A stretch of 64,000 nt of DNA from an uncultured Lachnospiraceae bacterium (GTDB taxonomy: Bacteria; Bacillota; Clostridia; Lachnospirales; Lachnospiraceae). Where the stretch lies: the NCBI GenBank assembly GCA_902802515.1, contig CADCMM010000003.1, positions 1 to 64,000 of the forward strand. Reading direction: 5' to 3'. A program made the position numbers and the translations under genes. Positions 33,693 to 47,492 of this stretch are shown piece after piece (position 1 is the first letter of the stretch; every line of letters starts with the position of its first letter). The notes under the pieces were generated by a model. The model searched no databases. It was not told the origin of the DNA and saw only the letters and a list, made by a program, of their open reading frames with translations.

Positions 33693-35075
33693 TTATTTTC
33701 CCATACAGAATTTACTGAATATTTCATTTACCAGGTCTTCCCCTACCTTTTCTCCAGTGATTTCCCCCAGTGCTTCATAAGCGCTCATCAGATCGATAGA
33801 GAAAAAGTCCTCTGGCATCTCCATCTGAATACTGTTATTCACCTGTTTTAAATCTTCCAGCGCCTCTATCAACAAATTTTTCTGCCGAATGTTGGTTATA
33901 TACACTTGGTCATTAAAAGAAATTTCTCCCTGATAGAACATTTCTTTTAAATTATTTTCTAATTCTTCAATTCCTGTCTTTCTTCTGGCAGAAACAGGGA
34001 TAATTTTGTGATTCTTTATTTTTTTTCTCAATATTTCTACTGTAGTTATCGGATCAAGATCCGTTTTATTTAGTAGAATAATAGCTTTTTTTCCCCGAAG
34101 TAGATTAATGATTTCTTCATCATTATCGTCCAACTTCGTAGAAGAATCTACCACATAAATAATCAGATCCGCATCCTTTGCGTATTCTCTGGCACGCTCT
34201 ACACCAATTTTTTCAACAATATCCTGGGTATCCCGGATGCCTGCAGTATCCACTATATTCAGAGTAATTCCATTCAAATTGATGGTTTCGATCAATATAT
34301 CTCTGGTAGTTCCTGCAATATCTGTAACAATAGCCCTTTCTTCGCCTACCAAAGTATTCAAAAGAGAAGATTTTCCAGCATTGGGTTTTCCTACAATAAC
34401 TGTCTTAATTCCCTCTTTTATGATTCGTCCGTTCTCAGAAGATTCTATTAGATGAGAGATTTTTTTCATCCATCTTTCATTTTCTTTTGTTAATCTATCC
34501 GGATAGCCATCCAAACTGATGTGTTCCGGATCATCCAAAGCTGATTCAATATAAGCAATATGATAGATAATTTCTTTTCTCAGGGAAATCAAAGCCTCTT
34601 TCACCGCACCTCTTAGCTGGCTTAAAGAACTTTTTAGAGCATACTCATTTTTTGCCTGTATCACATCAATAACAGACTCTGCCTGGGAAAGGTCAATCCT
34701 TCCATTCAAAAAGGCACGCTTCGTAAATTCTCCCGGCTGTGCAGGTCTTGCTCCATAGCGTATCACCGTCTCCAGGACACGCTTCATAGCATACACTCCA
34801 CCGTGACAATTAATTTCCACCGTGTCTTCCGCTGTAAAACTACGGGGTCCTCTCATAAGCATTACCAAAACTTCGTCAATCTCTTCATCCCCATCATAAA
34901 TAAAGCCATAATGTATCGTATGAGAAGACTGTCTGGAAAGAACTTTTTGATTTCCTTTTGAACGATATACCTTGTCTGCAATAGAAAAAGCATCTTCTCC
35001 GCTGATACGAACAATACCAATGCCCGATTCACTCACTGCGGTAGAAATCGCTGCAATCGTATCCCTACTCTGCAT
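33693..35075 (-). CDS. mnmE: tRNA modification GTPase MnmE
   Basis: 460 residues: N-terminal folate-binding domain (about 1-120), helical domain, and a G domain with [20 protein letters not shown] and NKTD; it ends in CMGK, matching the conserved C-terminal C-[IL]-GK. It is the partner of MnmG. A hairpin terminator upstream (35147-35175) implies its own promoter. Confidence 0.97.
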   Translation of the reverse strand: MQSRDTIAAISTAVSESGIGIVRISGEDAFSIADKVYRSKGNQKVLSRQSSHTIHYGFIYDGDEEIDEVLVMLMRGPRSFTAEDTVEINCHGGVYAMKRVLETVIRYGARPAQPGEFTKRAFLNGRIDLSQAESVIDVIQAKNEYALKSSLSQLRGAVKEALISLRKEIIYHIAYIESALDDPEHISLDGYPDRLTKENERWMKKISHLIESSENGRIIKEGIKTVIVGKPNAGKSSLLNTLVGEERAIVTDIAGTTRDILIETINLNGITLNIVDTAGIRDTQDIVEKIGVERAREYAKDADLIIYVVDSSTKLDDNDEEIINLLRGKKAIILLNKTDLDPITTVEILRKKIKNHKIIPVSARRKTGIEELENNLKEMFYQGEISFNDQVYITNIRQKNLLIEALEDLKQVNNSIQMEMPEDFFSIDLMSAYEALGEITGEKVGEDLVNEIFSKFCMGK

Positions 35076-35146
35076 ATCTAACCTCTATATGAATATTTTT
35101 TAACTGTTCAGGTAATCCGAAGTATTTACACATTATTCATCTTACA

Positions 35147-35175
35147 ACAAAAGGGGCTGTTTTTCAACAGCCCCC
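35147..35175 (-). terminator. Terminator after jag
   Basis: GGGGCTGTT-GAAAA-ACAGCCCC followed by TTTT on the minus strand, nine bases past the jag stop. Confidence 0.85.
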
Positions 35176-35183
35176 TCATACTT

Positions 35184-36206
35184 TTATTCTTGCGGTGTTT
35201 CTTCCTTTACTTCCTGAACATTCTTCTTTTGATAATAGTTCTTTTCACGTTTCTTCAAAGTAACCACAACTTTTCTGCAGGGTTCTTCGCCTTCGCTGTG
35301 AGTCGTCACATATGGATCATTCTGAAGCGCAGAATGAATAATCCTTCTCTCATAAGGATTCATTGGCTCAAGATAAACGGGTCTTCTGGTCTTCTTTACT
35401 TTGAAAGCTATATTTTTTGCCAGGTTTTCCAGAGTAGCTTTTCTTCTGTCTCTGTAATTTTCCGTATCCAGCTTTACACGCACATAAGAAGATTTTCCTT
35501 TATTTACTACCAAACTTGTCAGATACTGGATTGAATCTAGAGTCTGCCCTCTCTTACCGATAAGAACTCCCATATCATCTCCTGAAAGTTCGATATTCAG
35601 GGTATCTTCCGCATATTCCGCATGTATCTCTACTTTCATATCCATAGTATCAAACAATTTTTTCAGGAATTCTTCTGCTTTTCCTTCCACTTCCTTCGGA
35701 TCTGCCGGAATTTTGGTAACCTTCGTAACCTTTGCTTCTTTTTCCTTATTTTCTTTCACAACTTCTTTCTTTTCTTCTGAGGAATTTTTCTTAGTATCTT
35801 TCTTTAGATTAATTACTACTACGTCTTTTGTTTCTTTCTTTTCCTCTTTTTTGATTTCTTTGTTTTCTTTTTTTACTTCTTTCTCCGGCTTTTTATTTTC
35901 TTGTTTTTTTACATTTTTTTCCTGTTTTTGAACCGGTTTTTCCACTTTTTCTGACTTATTAGCTTCCTTTTTGACAGAAGTCTCTTTTTTCTTATTGCCG
36001 AAAACCTCTTTTATGATGTCTTCTTCTTCTCTCTTCTTTTTCTTTGCCTCGATCACAGCTTTTTTTGCTCCGATACCCAGGAAGCCTTTGGTTTCTTTTT
36101 CAATTACTCTGTATTCTATATTATCACTGCTGGTGCCAAGCTGAATGGAAGCTTCTATAATGGCATCATCTACCGTTTTTGCGCTTACTTTAATATATTC
36201 TTCCAT
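35184..36206 (-). CDS. jag: Jag/KhpB RNA-binding protein
   Basis: 340 residues: N-terminal Jag domain (1-52), an exceptionally long Lys/Glu linker (about 53-175), a KH domain with GVLIGKRGQTLDSIQYL, and a C-terminal R3H domain (NPYERRIIHSALQ). KhpB with KhpA binds RNAs and affects cell size and division in Firmicutes. It follows yidC directly, as is usual. Confidence 0.94.
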   Translation of the reverse strand: MEEYIKVSAKTVDDAIIEASIQLGTSSDNIEYRVIEKETKGFLGIGAKKAVIEAKKKKREEEDIIKEVFGNKKKETSVKKEANKSEKVEKPVQKQEKNVKKQENKKPEKEVKKENKEIKKEEKKETKDVVVINLKKDTKKNSSEEKKEVVKENKEKEAKVTKVTKIPADPKEVEGKAEEFLKKLFDTMDMKVEIHAEYAEDTLNIELSGDDMGVLIGKRGQTLDSIQYLTSLVVNKGKSSYVRVKLDTENYRDRRKATLENLAKNIAFKVKKTRRPVYLEPMNPYERRIIHSALQNDPYVTTHSEGEEPCRKVVVTLKKREKNYYQKKNVQEVKEETPQE

Positions 36207-36216
36207 TTTTTACTCC

Positions 36217-37500
36217 CTATTTCTTATTATGACTATCATTATACTCTTTTACCATCATAGCCTTTTCGGCCAGACTTCCCGGTTTTGCGTATCTTTTAGA
36301 AGAAACATTCTCAGGAATCTTTCCAACTTCTTTTTGAATATCAGCCTTCTTGCTCTTTACTACAGTATTTTTTAAAGTATAGCTGGTATCTATATTTCTT
36401 GTGGAAATTTTTGCATTATTGGTCATTTTCTGAGGAGGAAGTCCTCGCTTTTCTCTCTTTTTGTTTGCTTTTTCCAAATTTCTCTGAAGCAATTCGTCCA
36501 TATCGATTTTATCAATATGATTATTTATAACCAACTGCTGAATACTTCTCACTACCGCACCGGCAATCCAGTAAATACCCATACCTACCGGCAATGTAAG
36601 ACAGAAAACTGCTGACATAATAGGCATTACCGTATTCATCGTTTTCATGGTATTTGCCATATTATCTTCCGCTGCCGGTTTATTTCCATTTTTATCATTG
36701 GCAACGGACATCAGCTTTGCATTCAGCCACTGAGTCAAAGCTGCAAGCAGCGGCACCATAACCGCGCCGATAAGCATAAGTATAGCTCCTGTCTTTGCCG
36801 CAGAAGTTATAATATTCATCGGTGAATCTGCAATATTCAGACCTAGAAAATTATTCATACTGTCAACCTTGGTCTGAGTGCTTGCAATTAATTCGGACAG
36901 GTCAGGAAACTGCTGCGTAAGTTCCTTCCAATTATCAGGCTTAAATTTATAGAGAACGTCTACGATGGTTAAATTCGTCATCTCACCAAAAGAGACATTC
37001 AAAGATTTTGCTGCCCCTGAAAGAAAATCCTGAGCACCGGAAGCGGACATTAATTTTTCTGCAAGCGGAAGAAATGCTTCTTTTACAAGATTAACATATG
37101 CAGGAATATTCCATATAACACGGTAGAGTGCAAACAAAATCGGCATCTGAATGATCAACTGAAGACAACTTCCCATAGGATTTACGCCATATTTGGCGTA
37201 AACAGCCTGAGTTTCCTCATTCATCTTCATCATAGCGGCCTGATCGCTGTTTTTACCTTTATACTTTTTCTGGATTGCCTGCAGTTCCGGATTCATTTTG
37301 GCAGACAATCTGGAAAACTTCTGCTGTTGAATCGTCAGAGGCGTCAAAATCATATATATAACTATTGTAAACAGGATAATACAAAGACCTATATTTGCCC
37401 ATCCGATCTGAGACTGAAGCCAGAAAATGGCATTCATAATATAACCCAGTAAACTCGCAATAGGACCTATTATGAATGTGCTGTTTTTGGTTAATAACAT
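36217..37500 (-). CDS. yidC: YidC/OxaA membrane insertase
   Basis: 427 residues from the ATG at 37500 after GGGAGG. Five membrane segments of the Oxa1/YidC fold, with the cytoplasmic coiled region QQQKFSRLSAKMNPELQAIQKKYK and the NPMGSCLQLIIQMPILFALYRV signature. A soluble loop (about 145-215) and a basic C-terminal tail lengthen it compared with Bacillus SpoIIIJ (about 260). No lipobox is evident. It inserts membrane proteins with or without Sec. Confidence 0.95.
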   Translation of the reverse strand: MLLTKNSTFIIGPIASLLGYIMNAIFWLQSQIGWANIGLCIILFTIVIYMILTPLTIQQQKFSRLSAKMNPELQAIQKKYKGKNSDQAAMMKMNEETQAVYAKYGVNPMGSCLQLIIQMPILFALYRVIWNIPAYVNLVKEAFLPLAEKLMSASGAQDFLSGAAKSLNVSFGEMTNLTIVDVLYKFKPDNWKELTQQFPDLSELIASTQTKVDSMNNFLGLNIADSPMNIITSAAKTGAILMLIGAVMVPLLAALTQWLNAKLMSVANDKNGNKPAAEDNMANTMKTMNTVMPIMSAVFCLTLPVGMGIYWIAGAVVRSIQQLVINNHIDKIDMDELLQRNLEKANKKREKRGLPPQKMTNNAKISTRNIDTSYTLKNTVVKSKKADIQKEVGKIPENVSSKRYAKPGSLAEKAMMVKEYNDSHNKK

Positions 37501-37522
37501 ATTTTTTTTATTCCTCCCAGTT

Positions 37523-37732
37523 TTAAGGAACAGGATCATATCCTCCCCTTGAAAATGGATTGCATCGAATTATTCTCCATGCTGTCAAAATTCCTCCTTT
37601 GAATGCCCCATGTTTTTCAATGGCCTCCAGACCATACTGGGAACAGCAGGGGAAATAGGGACATTTCGTTGTTTTCACAGGAGAAATGTACTTCTGATAC
37701 AATCTTATCAGTATGATTAAAATTTTTTTCAA
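37523..37732 (-). CDS. yidD: Membrane protein insertion factor YidD
   Basis: 69 residues with [29 protein letters not shown] and [12 protein letters not shown], the full YidD (DUF37/haemolytic domain) signature. It lies between rnpA and yidC and overlaps rnpA by four bases. Confidence 0.96.
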   Translation of the reverse strand: MKKILIILIRLYQKYISPVKTTKCPYFPCCSQYGLEAIEKHGAFKGGILTAWRIIRCNPFSRGGYDPVP

Positions 37733-38124
37733 TTCTTATCATTCTTTTCTTTTTCTAATTCTGTTGTTTCATCTTTCTTTAAAATTCCATGAATTTTTGA
37801 CAAATGAATCAGTGCGCTCTCGATTTCAAAGAAATTTCTTTCTTTCGCACCAGGCCTTGCAATTACGATCATATCAAGACCACCAACAAATCTTTTTTCA
37901 TTTAAACGATAGCTTTCCCGAATCAATCTGGTAATATGATGTCTCACTACGCTATTTCCTACTTTTTTACTAACTGATATCCCTATACGGTTTCTTCCGG
38001 CATTCTTTTCTTCTTCTGCCTTTCGAGAAACGTACATTACCAGATATTTATTTCCATAGGATTTTCCGTTTCGATAGATAAACTGAAAATCGCTGTTCTT
38101 TTTCAAGGATTCAGAAAATTCCAT
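37729..38124 (-). CDS. rnpA: Ribonuclease P protein component
   Basis: 131 residues with the RNR-like motif [29 protein letters not shown] that binds the P RNA. It assists 5' maturation of tRNAs. The protein starts [25 protein letters not shown] as usual, and has a charged C-terminal extension after residue 115. Confidence 0.96.
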   Translation of the reverse strand: MEFSESLKKNSDFQFIYRNGKSYGNKYLVMYVSRKAEEEKNAGRNRIGISVSKKVGNSVVRHHITRLIRESYRLNEKRFVGGLDMIVIARPGAKERNFFEIESALIHLSKIHGILKKDETTELEKEKNDKN

Positions 38125-38144
38125 AGATAACTCCCTTTATAAAG

Positions 38145-38167
38145 GAAAAGACCACTTTTCGGTGGCC
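38145..38167 (-). terminator. Hairpin between rpmH and rnpA
   Basis: GGCCAC/GTGGTC stem followed by TTTTCC on the minus strand, overlapping the rpmH stop. It would partly terminate after rpmH, giving more L34 than RnpA. Confidence 0.6.
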
Positions 38168-38301
38168 TACGCTGACAATACTTTTCTTCCTTTTGCTCTT
38201 CTGGCAGCTAAAACTTTTCTTCCGCCAGCAGTGCTCATTCTTGCTCTAAATCCATGAACTTTCGCTCTGGATCTCTTTTTCGGCTGAAATGTCATTTTCA
38301 T
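38167..38301 (-). CDS. rpmH: 50S ribosomal protein L34
   Basis: 44 residues, [20 protein letters not shown] at the start and [17 protein letters not shown] at the end, a full-length L34. The SD AAGGAGGTG precedes the ATG. Driven by the strong promoter at 38386-38414. Confidence 0.98.
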   Translation of the reverse strand: MKMTFQPKKRSRAKVHGFRARMSTAGGRKVLAARRAKGRKVLSA

Positions 38302-38385
38302 AGGTCTGACACCTCCTTTTCTAAACCAAATATCTATCATATATTGGCGTATTCTTTAAATTGCGCTTTAGAGAACATCACTTCG

Positions 38386-38414
38386 ATTATATTAATAAAA
38401 AAGCCACAAGTCAA
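38386..38414 (-). promoter_or_regulatory. rpmH promoter
   Basis: TTGACT (38409-38414), 17-base spacer, TATAAT (38386-38391) on the minus strand, divergent from dnaA. Confidence 0.85.
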
Positions 38415-38439
38415 GTAAATACTGAATAATTTTGAAATC

Positions 38440-38704
38440 TTTTTATCCACATTTTGTTGATAAGTTGTGGATAATCCTATGAATTTATGTGAATTAATTA
38501 TTTATTAATTTTCTTTTCCTTATATTTACCATGTTTTTCTAAAAAAAGAATGGTGTAAAACTGAATCGAGTTATACACATTCCTGTCACTTTTCCATTTT
38601 TATCTTTATTTTATACCCCCGTTTCCTCAAATTTATGATTGATAAATTCCGCTGTTTGTTTTAATATTATTGTAGGGAAAAATGCGTTAAGGAGTAGTTT
38701 TACT
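38440..38704. other. oriC, part 1 (upstream of dnaA)
   Basis: DnaA boxes TTATCCACA (38443-38451), its inverse TGTGGATAA (38466-38474), and TTATACACA (38571-38579) in a very A+T-rich gap between rpmH and dnaA. No gene lies here. The strand switch of surrounding genes confirms an origin. Confidence 0.88.
38639..38667 (+). promoter_or_regulatory. dnaA: Candidate dnaA promoter
   Basis: TTGATA (38639-38644), 17 bases, TAATAT (38662-38667), 37 bases before the dnaA start. DnaA boxes upstream allow autoregulation. Confidence 0.6.
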
Positions 38705-40069
38705 ATGGACCTCATCAGAGAAAAATGGGAAGATATCCTCTATACTGTAAAAGAAGAACATGAACTTTCTGATATTTCTTTCAAGACTTGGCTGCTTCCG
38801 CTTCAGGTCTACAGTGTCACCGATAAAGTAGTTACGATTTTGGTTCCATCCAAACAGATGGCTATCAACTATATAGAAAAAAAATATATGTTCCCTATTC
38901 GTGTGGCCATTGCCGAATTCACCGGAACGGAATATGATATCAGATTTGTACTTCCTGAGCAGGCCGAGGAAGAAGAAGGTAAGTTTTCAACTTCTTCCCC
39001 ATTCAAAAACAAAGCCTCTAATACTGCCATTGAAAAGGCAAATTTAAACCCAAAATATACCTTCGACACCTTTGTAGTAGGAAATAACAATAAATTTGCT
39101 CATGCGGCTGCATTAGCCGTGGCGGAATCCCCCGGAAAAATGTACAATCCTCTATTTATATACGGGGGAGCCGGACTGGGTAAAACTCACCTAATGCACT
39201 CCATTGCACATTTTATAATATCACAAAGTCCCAACAAAAAGGTTCTCTATGTTACCAGTGAATCCTTTACAAATGAATTGATTGATGCTATTAGAAACGG
39301 AAATAATACAGCTATGTCTTCTTTCCGTGAAAAATATCGCAGCGTTGATGTTCTGTTGATAGATGATATCCAATTCATTATAGGAAAAGAATCGACACAG
39401 GAAGAATTTTTTCACACTTTTAATGAATTGCACGGAGATAACAAGCAGATTATCATCTCCAGTGATAAGCCTCCAAAAGAAATAGAAACTCTGGAAGCCA
39501 GACTTCAATCCAGATTTGAGTGGGGTATTCTGGCAGATATTTCTTCCCCTGATTATGAGACAAGAATGGCTATTCTTCATAAGAAAGAGGAGACCGACGG
39601 TTATAATATTGATAATGAAGTAATCCAGTTTATTGCCTCCAATATCAAATCCAATATACGTGAACTGGAAGGAGCATTAAATAAACTTGTTGCCTTAAGT
39701 CACCTGGAACATAAGGATATAACAGTACAGCTGGCAGAAGAAGCTCTTAAAGATATGATCTCTCCTGACACTAAACATGTGATCACGCCTCAACTCATCA
39801 TTGATACAGTAGCAGAACATTTCAATATTTCTGCCGCCGATATTGTCAGCAACAAGCGGAGCAACAACATTGCGGTTCCAAGGCAGATTGCCATGTATCT
39901 TTGCAGACAGATCGTTGATACGCCCTACAAAGAAATAGGCGAATATATGGGAAAGAGAGATCATTCTACTGTTATTCATGGCGTAAACAAAATAGAAGAT
40001 GAGTTAAAATCCTCTGAAACGCTTCACAATACAGTGGAAATTATTATAAAAAAATTAAATTCCAACTAA
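38705..40069 (+). CDS. dnaA: Chromosomal replication initiator DnaA
   Basis: 454 residues from the ATG at 38705 after TTAAGGAG; the 22-residue upstream extension has no SD. Domain I (1-80), a short linker, the AAA+ domain III with GGAGLGKTHLMHS and LLIDDIQFI, and the DNA-binding domain IV with the signature YMGKRDHSTVIHGVNKI. It binds the DnaA boxes on both sides of its own gene and opens the origin. Confidence 0.98.
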   Translation: MDLIREKWEDILYTVKEEHELSDISFKTWLLPLQVYSVTDKVVTILVPSKQMAINYIEKKYMFPIRVAIAEFTGTEYDIRFVLPEQAEEEEGKFSTSSPFKNKASNTAIEKANLNPKYTFDTFVVGNNNKFAHAAALAVAESPGKMYNPLFIYGGAGLGKTHLMHSIAHFIISQSPNKKVLYVTSESFTNELIDAIRNGNNTAMSSFREKYRSVDVLLIDDIQFIIGKESTQEEFFHTFNELHGDNKQIIISSDKPPKEIETLEARLQSRFEWGILADISSPDYETRMAILHKKEETDGYNIDNEVIQFIASNIKSNIRELEGALNKLVALSHLEHKDITVQLAEEALKDMISPDTKHVITPQLIIDTVAEHFNISAADIVSNKRSNNIAVPRQIAMYLCRQIVDTPYKEIGEYMGKRDHSTVIHGVNKIEDELKSSETLHNTVEIIIKKLNSN

Positions 40070-40391
40070 AAGTTATCCACATTCTTATCCACTTATCCAC
40101 ATAATTTTTTTCATCAGGGTGTGGAGACAAGTGTACAATCCTCACAATATATTGTATAATCAATTTTATCAACCTCTTAATTTTGATTTGCAGGAATTTT
40201 AAGATGTGTATAACTTGAGAATTATCCATAACTTGTCCTTGGTTTTACACACACCTTTTCTTTTGGATTTTTCTTGCTTTTAAAAGGATGAGAGGACTTT
40301 TGCACATATTCACATCCCCTAAGGATAATACTAAGGATTTTTTATTTATTTTTTTATATGGTAAACGCATCAGGAGAAAGGAAGTTTGTTT
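40070..40391. other. oriC, part 2 (dnaA-dnaN gap)
   Basis: DnaA boxes TTATCCACA (40073-40081, 40093-40101), TTATCCACT (40085-40093), inverted TGTGTATAA (40205-40213) and TTATCCATA (40222-40230). An A+T-rich stretch at about 40330-40360 is the likely unwinding element. No gene here. Confidence 0.85.
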
Positions 40392-41495
40392 ATGAAAATC
40401 ATCTGTTCAAAATCAGATCTTTTAAAAGGCGTTAATATTGTGATGAAAGCAGTTCCTTCAAAAACCACTATGAAGATTTTGGAATGTATTCTTATTGACG
40501 CATCCGCGGGAAAGATTAAATTTACAGCAAATGATATGGAGCTTGGAATAGAAACTGTTGTAGAAGGACGTATTGAATCCAGGGGAATCGTTGCACTGGA
40601 TGCGAAACTTTTTTCAGAAATTATTCGTAAACTTCCGGACAGTGATGTTACGATCGAATCGGATGAAAAGAGAAATACCCATATTATTTGCGAAAAAGCG
40701 AAATTCAATATTATGGGAAAAGAAGGAGAGGATTTTCCTAATCTTACAATGATTGAGAAGAATGAAAGGGTTATTATTTCTCAATTCACACTAAAAGAAG
40801 TGATTCGTCAGACGTTATTTTCTATTGCTGTTAACGAAAGTAATAAGATAATGACCGGCGAATTATTTGAAATCAGCGATAATGAGTTAAAAGTAGTTGC
40901 TTTGGATGGACACCGAATCGCGATTCGAAATATTGAATTGAAAGACAGTTATGGTTCTAAGAAAGTGATCGTTCCGGGAAAGACACTGAATGAGATTTCC
41001 AAGATTCTTTCCGGAGAGACGGAAGATTTTGTACAAATCTACTTTACGCAAAATCATATTATGTTTGAGTTTGATCAGACCATTGTGGTCTCCAGATTGA
41101 TAGAGGGAAATTATTTTAGAATCGATCACATGATCTCCAGTGATTACGAGACAAAGGTGACGATCAATAAGAAGGAAATGCTGGACTGTATTGACCGTGC
41201 TGCTTTAATGGTAAAAGAGGGAGATAAAAAACCAATTGTTATAAGTATAGATGATGAAGTGATGGAATTAAAAATAAACTCTCAGATTGGTTCTATGGAC
41301 GAGATCATTGATATTAAAAAAGAAGGAAAAGATATTATGATAGGTTTCAATCCCAAGTTTTTGATGGATTCTCTGAGGGTAATAGACGATGAGGATATTG
41401 ATATTTATTATGTAAATTCAAAAGCCCCCTGCTTTATAAGGGACGAAAAGGAAACTTATATTTATCTTATCCTTCCGGTTAATTTTGTGGCTTAA
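40392..41495 (+). CDS. dnaN: DNA polymerase III beta sliding clamp
   Basis: 367 residues from the ATG at 40392 (MKIICSKSDLL). Three clamp repeats; C-terminal YLILPVNF is the typical beta-clamp end. It tethers the polymerase to DNA. It starts the dnaN-yaaA-recF-gyrB-gyrA series. A TTG at 40386 is open in frame but sits less well behind the SD. Confidence 0.97.
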   Translation: MKIICSKSDLLKGVNIVMKAVPSKTTMKILECILIDASAGKIKFTANDMELGIETVVEGRIESRGIVALDAKLFSEIIRKLPDSDVTIESDEKRNTHIICEKAKFNIMGKEGEDFPNLTMIEKNERVIISQFTLKEVIRQTLFSIAVNESNKIMTGELFEISDNELKVVALDGHRIAIRNIELKDSYGSKKVIVPGKTLNEISKILSGETEDFVQIYFTQNHIMFEFDQTIVVSRLIEGNYFRIDHMISSDYETKVTINKKEMLDCIDRAALMVKEGDKKPIVISIDDEVMELKINSQIGSMDEIIDIKKEGKDIMIGFNPKFLMDSLRVIDDEDIDIYYVNSKAPCFIRDEKETYIYLILPVNFVA

Positions 41496-41525
41496 AGATT
41501 CTCCGCTTTTAGCATAGAGGTATGT

Positions 41526-41728
41526 ATGGAAATTAAGTTAAGAGAAGAATATATAAAGTTAGGTCAGGCTCTGAAAGCTGTGGGTCTTTGCGAATCTGGG
41601 GTGGATGCTAAATTGGTGATTAAAGACGGACTGGTAAAGGTGAACGGCCAGACGCAGACCCAGAGGGGAAAAAAGTTATATGATGGTGATGAAATATCCT
41701 TTGATGGAGAGACTGTAAGAATTGTGAA

Positions 41729-41732
<4 letters not shown>
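41526..41732 (+). CDS. yaaA: S4-domain RNA-binding protein YaaA
   Basis: 68 residues forming one S4 domain (LGQALKAVGLCESGVDAKLVI, VKVNGQTQTQRGKKLYDGDEI). It is the conserved small gene between dnaN and recF in Firmicutes and overlaps recF by four bases. Confidence 0.95.
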
Positions 41733-44753
<3,021 letters not shown>

Positions 44754-44778
44754 TATAAAATTACAGGAGGATACTTTA

Positions 44779-47277
44779 GTGGAAGACAATATTTTTGATC
44801 AGATACACGAAGTGGACCTGAAAAAAACCATGGAGGAATCTTATATTGATTATGCCATGAGCGTAATCGCTTCCCGCGCGCTGCCGGATGTTAGGGACGG
44901 TCTGAAGCCGGTGCAGAGGCGTGTACTCTACTCCATGATCGAGTTAAACAACGGGCCTGACAAGCCGCATAGAAAATGCGCGCGTATTGTGGGTGATACC
45001 ATGGGTAAATATCATCCTCATGGAGACAGCTCTATTTATGGGGCTCTGGTAAATATGGCTCAGGAATGGTCTACCAGATATCCTCTTGTAGATGGACATG
45101 GAAACTTTGGATCCGTGGATGGAGACGGCGCTGCCGCCATGCGTTATACCGAGGCGCGTTTAAGCAAAATATCTATGGAAATGTTGGCGGATATCAATAA
45201 AGATACGGTGGATTATGTACCGAACTTTGATGAAACAGAAAAAGAGCCGACAGTTCTTCCTTCCAGATATCCGAATCTGCTGGTAAACGGTACCACGGGT
45301 ATTGCAGTAGGTATGGCCACTAATATTCCTCCCCACAATCTCAGAGAGGTTATCCGTGCTGTTGTAAAGATTATTGACAACAGGGTGGAAGAACAGAGGG
45401 AAACTTCTTTGGAAGAAGTGATGGAAATTATAAAAGGACCGGATTTTCCTACCGGCGCTATGATTCTGGGAACCAGAGGCATTGAGGAGGCTTATCGTAC
45501 CGGGCGCGGAAAACTTAAGGTAAGGGCAGTGACGGATATTGAGACACTGTCAAACGGCAAGAGCCGCATTGTGGTAACGGAGCTGCCTTATCTGGTAAAT
45601 AAAGCCAGGCTGATCGAAAAAATGGCGGAACTGGTGAGAGATAAGAAAATTGACGGTATTACGGGTATTACCGATGAATCCAGCCGCGAGGGTATGAGAA
45701 TCAGTATTGACCTTCGCCGGGACGCCAACGCCAATGTTATCTTAAATCAGTTATTTAAACATACGCAGCTGCAGGATACCTACGGTGTGATCATGCTGGC
45801 GCTTATCAATAATAAACCTAAGGTAATGAATCTTCTTGAGATGCTTCATCATTATCTGAAACATCAGGAGGATGTGGTCACCAGAAGAACAAAATATGAT
45901 CTGAATAAGGCGGAAGAGAGGGCTCATATTTTACAGGGTTTGCTGATTGCTCTGGATAATATAGACGAGGTCATCCGCATTATCCGTGGTTCCAGAACGA
46001 CTCAGCTGGCAAAAGAAGCATTGATAGAACGGTTTGGTCTGACAGATGTACAGGCCCAGGCCATCGTTGATATGCGTCTGAGAGCCCTGACCGGATTGGA
46101 GAGGGAGAAACTGGAGACAGAATACGCGGAACTGATGAAAAGAATTCAGGAATTGAAAGCAATCCTGGCAGACGAAAATCTTCTGCTTGGTGTGATAAAA
46201 AAAGAGATTCTGGTGATTAGCGACAAATATGGTGATGAGAGAAAAACTTCCATCGGTTTTGATGTGTTTGATTTTTCTACGGAAGATCTGATACCGCAGG
46301 AAGATGTCGTTATTACTATGACCAGGATGGGTTATATAAAGCGCATGACCCAGGATACTTTTAAGAGCCAGAATCGTGGAGGAAAAGGAATCAAAGGAAT
46401 GCAGACTCTGGAGGACGATTATATTGAGGAGCTGCTAATGACCACCACGCATCATTATCTGATGTTCTTTACCAATAAGGGAAGGGTCTACCGTCTGAAA
46501 GCCTATGAAATACCTGAGGCCAGCCGTACGGCCAGGGGAATGGCTATTGTTAATCTGCTTCAGCTGCAGCCGGATGAAAAAATAACCGCAGTGATTCCCA
46601 TGAAAAAGTTTGAGGAGGGAAATTATCTGTTCATGGCTACCAGAAATGGTATCGTTAAAAAAACTCCCATTATGGAATATGCCAATGTGAGAAAATCAGG
46701 ATTGGCGGCTATCAGTCTCAGACAAGATGATGAATTGATAGAAGTAAAGAGAACTGATAACACCAAAGATATTCTTTTGGTGACAAAATATGGGCAGTGT
46801 ATCCGTTTCCATGAGACAGATGTGAGAAAGACCGGGCGTGTTTCCATGGGTGTGATAGGAATTAACCTGGCTGACGGCGATGAAGTGGTGGCTATGCAGA
46901 TGCATACTCAGGGAAATTATCTCCTGATCGTATCAGAAAAGGGTATGGGAAAGCTAACCTCCATAGATGAATTCACATCCCAAAACCGCGGTGGTAAAGG
47001 CGTGAAGTGTTACAAAATCATGGAAAAAACAGGAAATGTAGTTGGAGCGAAAGCTGTCAATACAGAAAATGAGATAATGATGATCAATACCGAAGGCATT
47101 ATTATCCGCATGCTATGTTCCGATATTTCTATTCTTGGAAGAATCACTTCCGGTGTAAAAATGATGAATTTAAATGAAGGTGATACGGTTGCAAGCATTG
47201 CCAGAGTCAGGGAAAGCGAGCATAAGACAGAAGAAACAGAGCAGAAGGAAGAAACTGATTCAGGTATGACTAGTTAA
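44779..47277 (+). CDS. gyrA: DNA gyrase subunit A
   Basis: 832 residues from a GTG after GGAGG. The active-site tyrosine lies in [11 protein letters not shown] (near residue 123). The quinolone-determining region reads [17 protein letters not shown]: Ser at the E. coli 83 position, but Gly at the 87 position where Asp/Glu is common. The C-terminal beta-pinwheel has the GyrA box QNRGGKG, seen twice. Confidence 0.98.
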   Translation: MEDNIFDQIHEVDLKKTMEESYIDYAMSVIASRALPDVRDGLKPVQRRVLYSMIELNNGPDKPHRKCARIVGDTMGKYHPHGDSSIYGALVNMAQEWSTRYPLVDGHGNFGSVDGDGAAAMRYTEARLSKISMEMLADINKDTVDYVPNFDETEKEPTVLPSRYPNLLVNGTTGIAVGMATNIPPHNLREVIRAVVKIIDNRVEEQRETSLEEVMEIIKGPDFPTGAMILGTRGIEEAYRTGRGKLKVRAVTDIETLSNGKSRIVVTELPYLVNKARLIEKMAELVRDKKIDGITGITDESSREGMRISIDLRRDANANVILNQLFKHTQLQDTYGVIMLALINNKPKVMNLLEMLHHYLKHQEDVVTRRTKYDLNKAEERAHILQGLLIALDNIDEVIRIIRGSRTTQLAKEALIERFGLTDVQAQAIVDMRLRALTGLEREKLETEYAELMKRIQELKAILADENLLLGVIKKEILVISDKYGDERKTSIGFDVFDFSTEDLIPQEDVVITMTRMGYIKRMTQDTFKSQNRGGKGIKGMQTLEDDYIEELLMTTTHHYLMFFTNKGRVYRLKAYEIPEASRTARGMAIVNLLQLQPDEKITAVIPMKKFEEGNYLFMATRNGIVKKTPIMEYANVRKSGLAAISLRQDDELIEVKRTDNTKDILLVTKYGQCIRFHETDVRKTGRVSMGVIGINLADGDEVVAMQMHTQGNYLLIVSEKGMGKLTSIDEFTSQNRGGKGVKCYKIMEKTGNVVGAKAVNTENEIMMINTEGIIIRMLCSDISILGRITSGVKMMNLNEGDTVASIARVRESEHKTEETEQKEETDSGMTS

Positions 47278-47300
47278 GAAAATAAATAATAAATCAGGCG

Positions 47301-47357
47301 AGGGTTGTCGAATTAAAAGCATATTTTTATAAAATGCTTTGTGAGACAACCCTTTTC
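47301..47357 (+). terminator. gyrA: Terminator after gyrA
   Basis: AGGGTTGTC/GACAACCCT outer stem with an inner AAAGCAT/ATGCTTT stem, then TTTTC. A 15-bp palindrome TTTGTCAATGACAAA (47370-47384) follows and may be an operator for the next gene. Confidence 0.85.
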
Positions 47358-47492
47358 TATGGTTGCCCATTTGTCAATGACAAAAGTATTTATGTGGTAG
47401 ATATGGTAAAGAGAAAACAGGTAGAATTTATTTATCAGGATAGGAATGTGGTTTTTTATATTAATTAAATCGGCAAGAGGAGGAATTGGATT

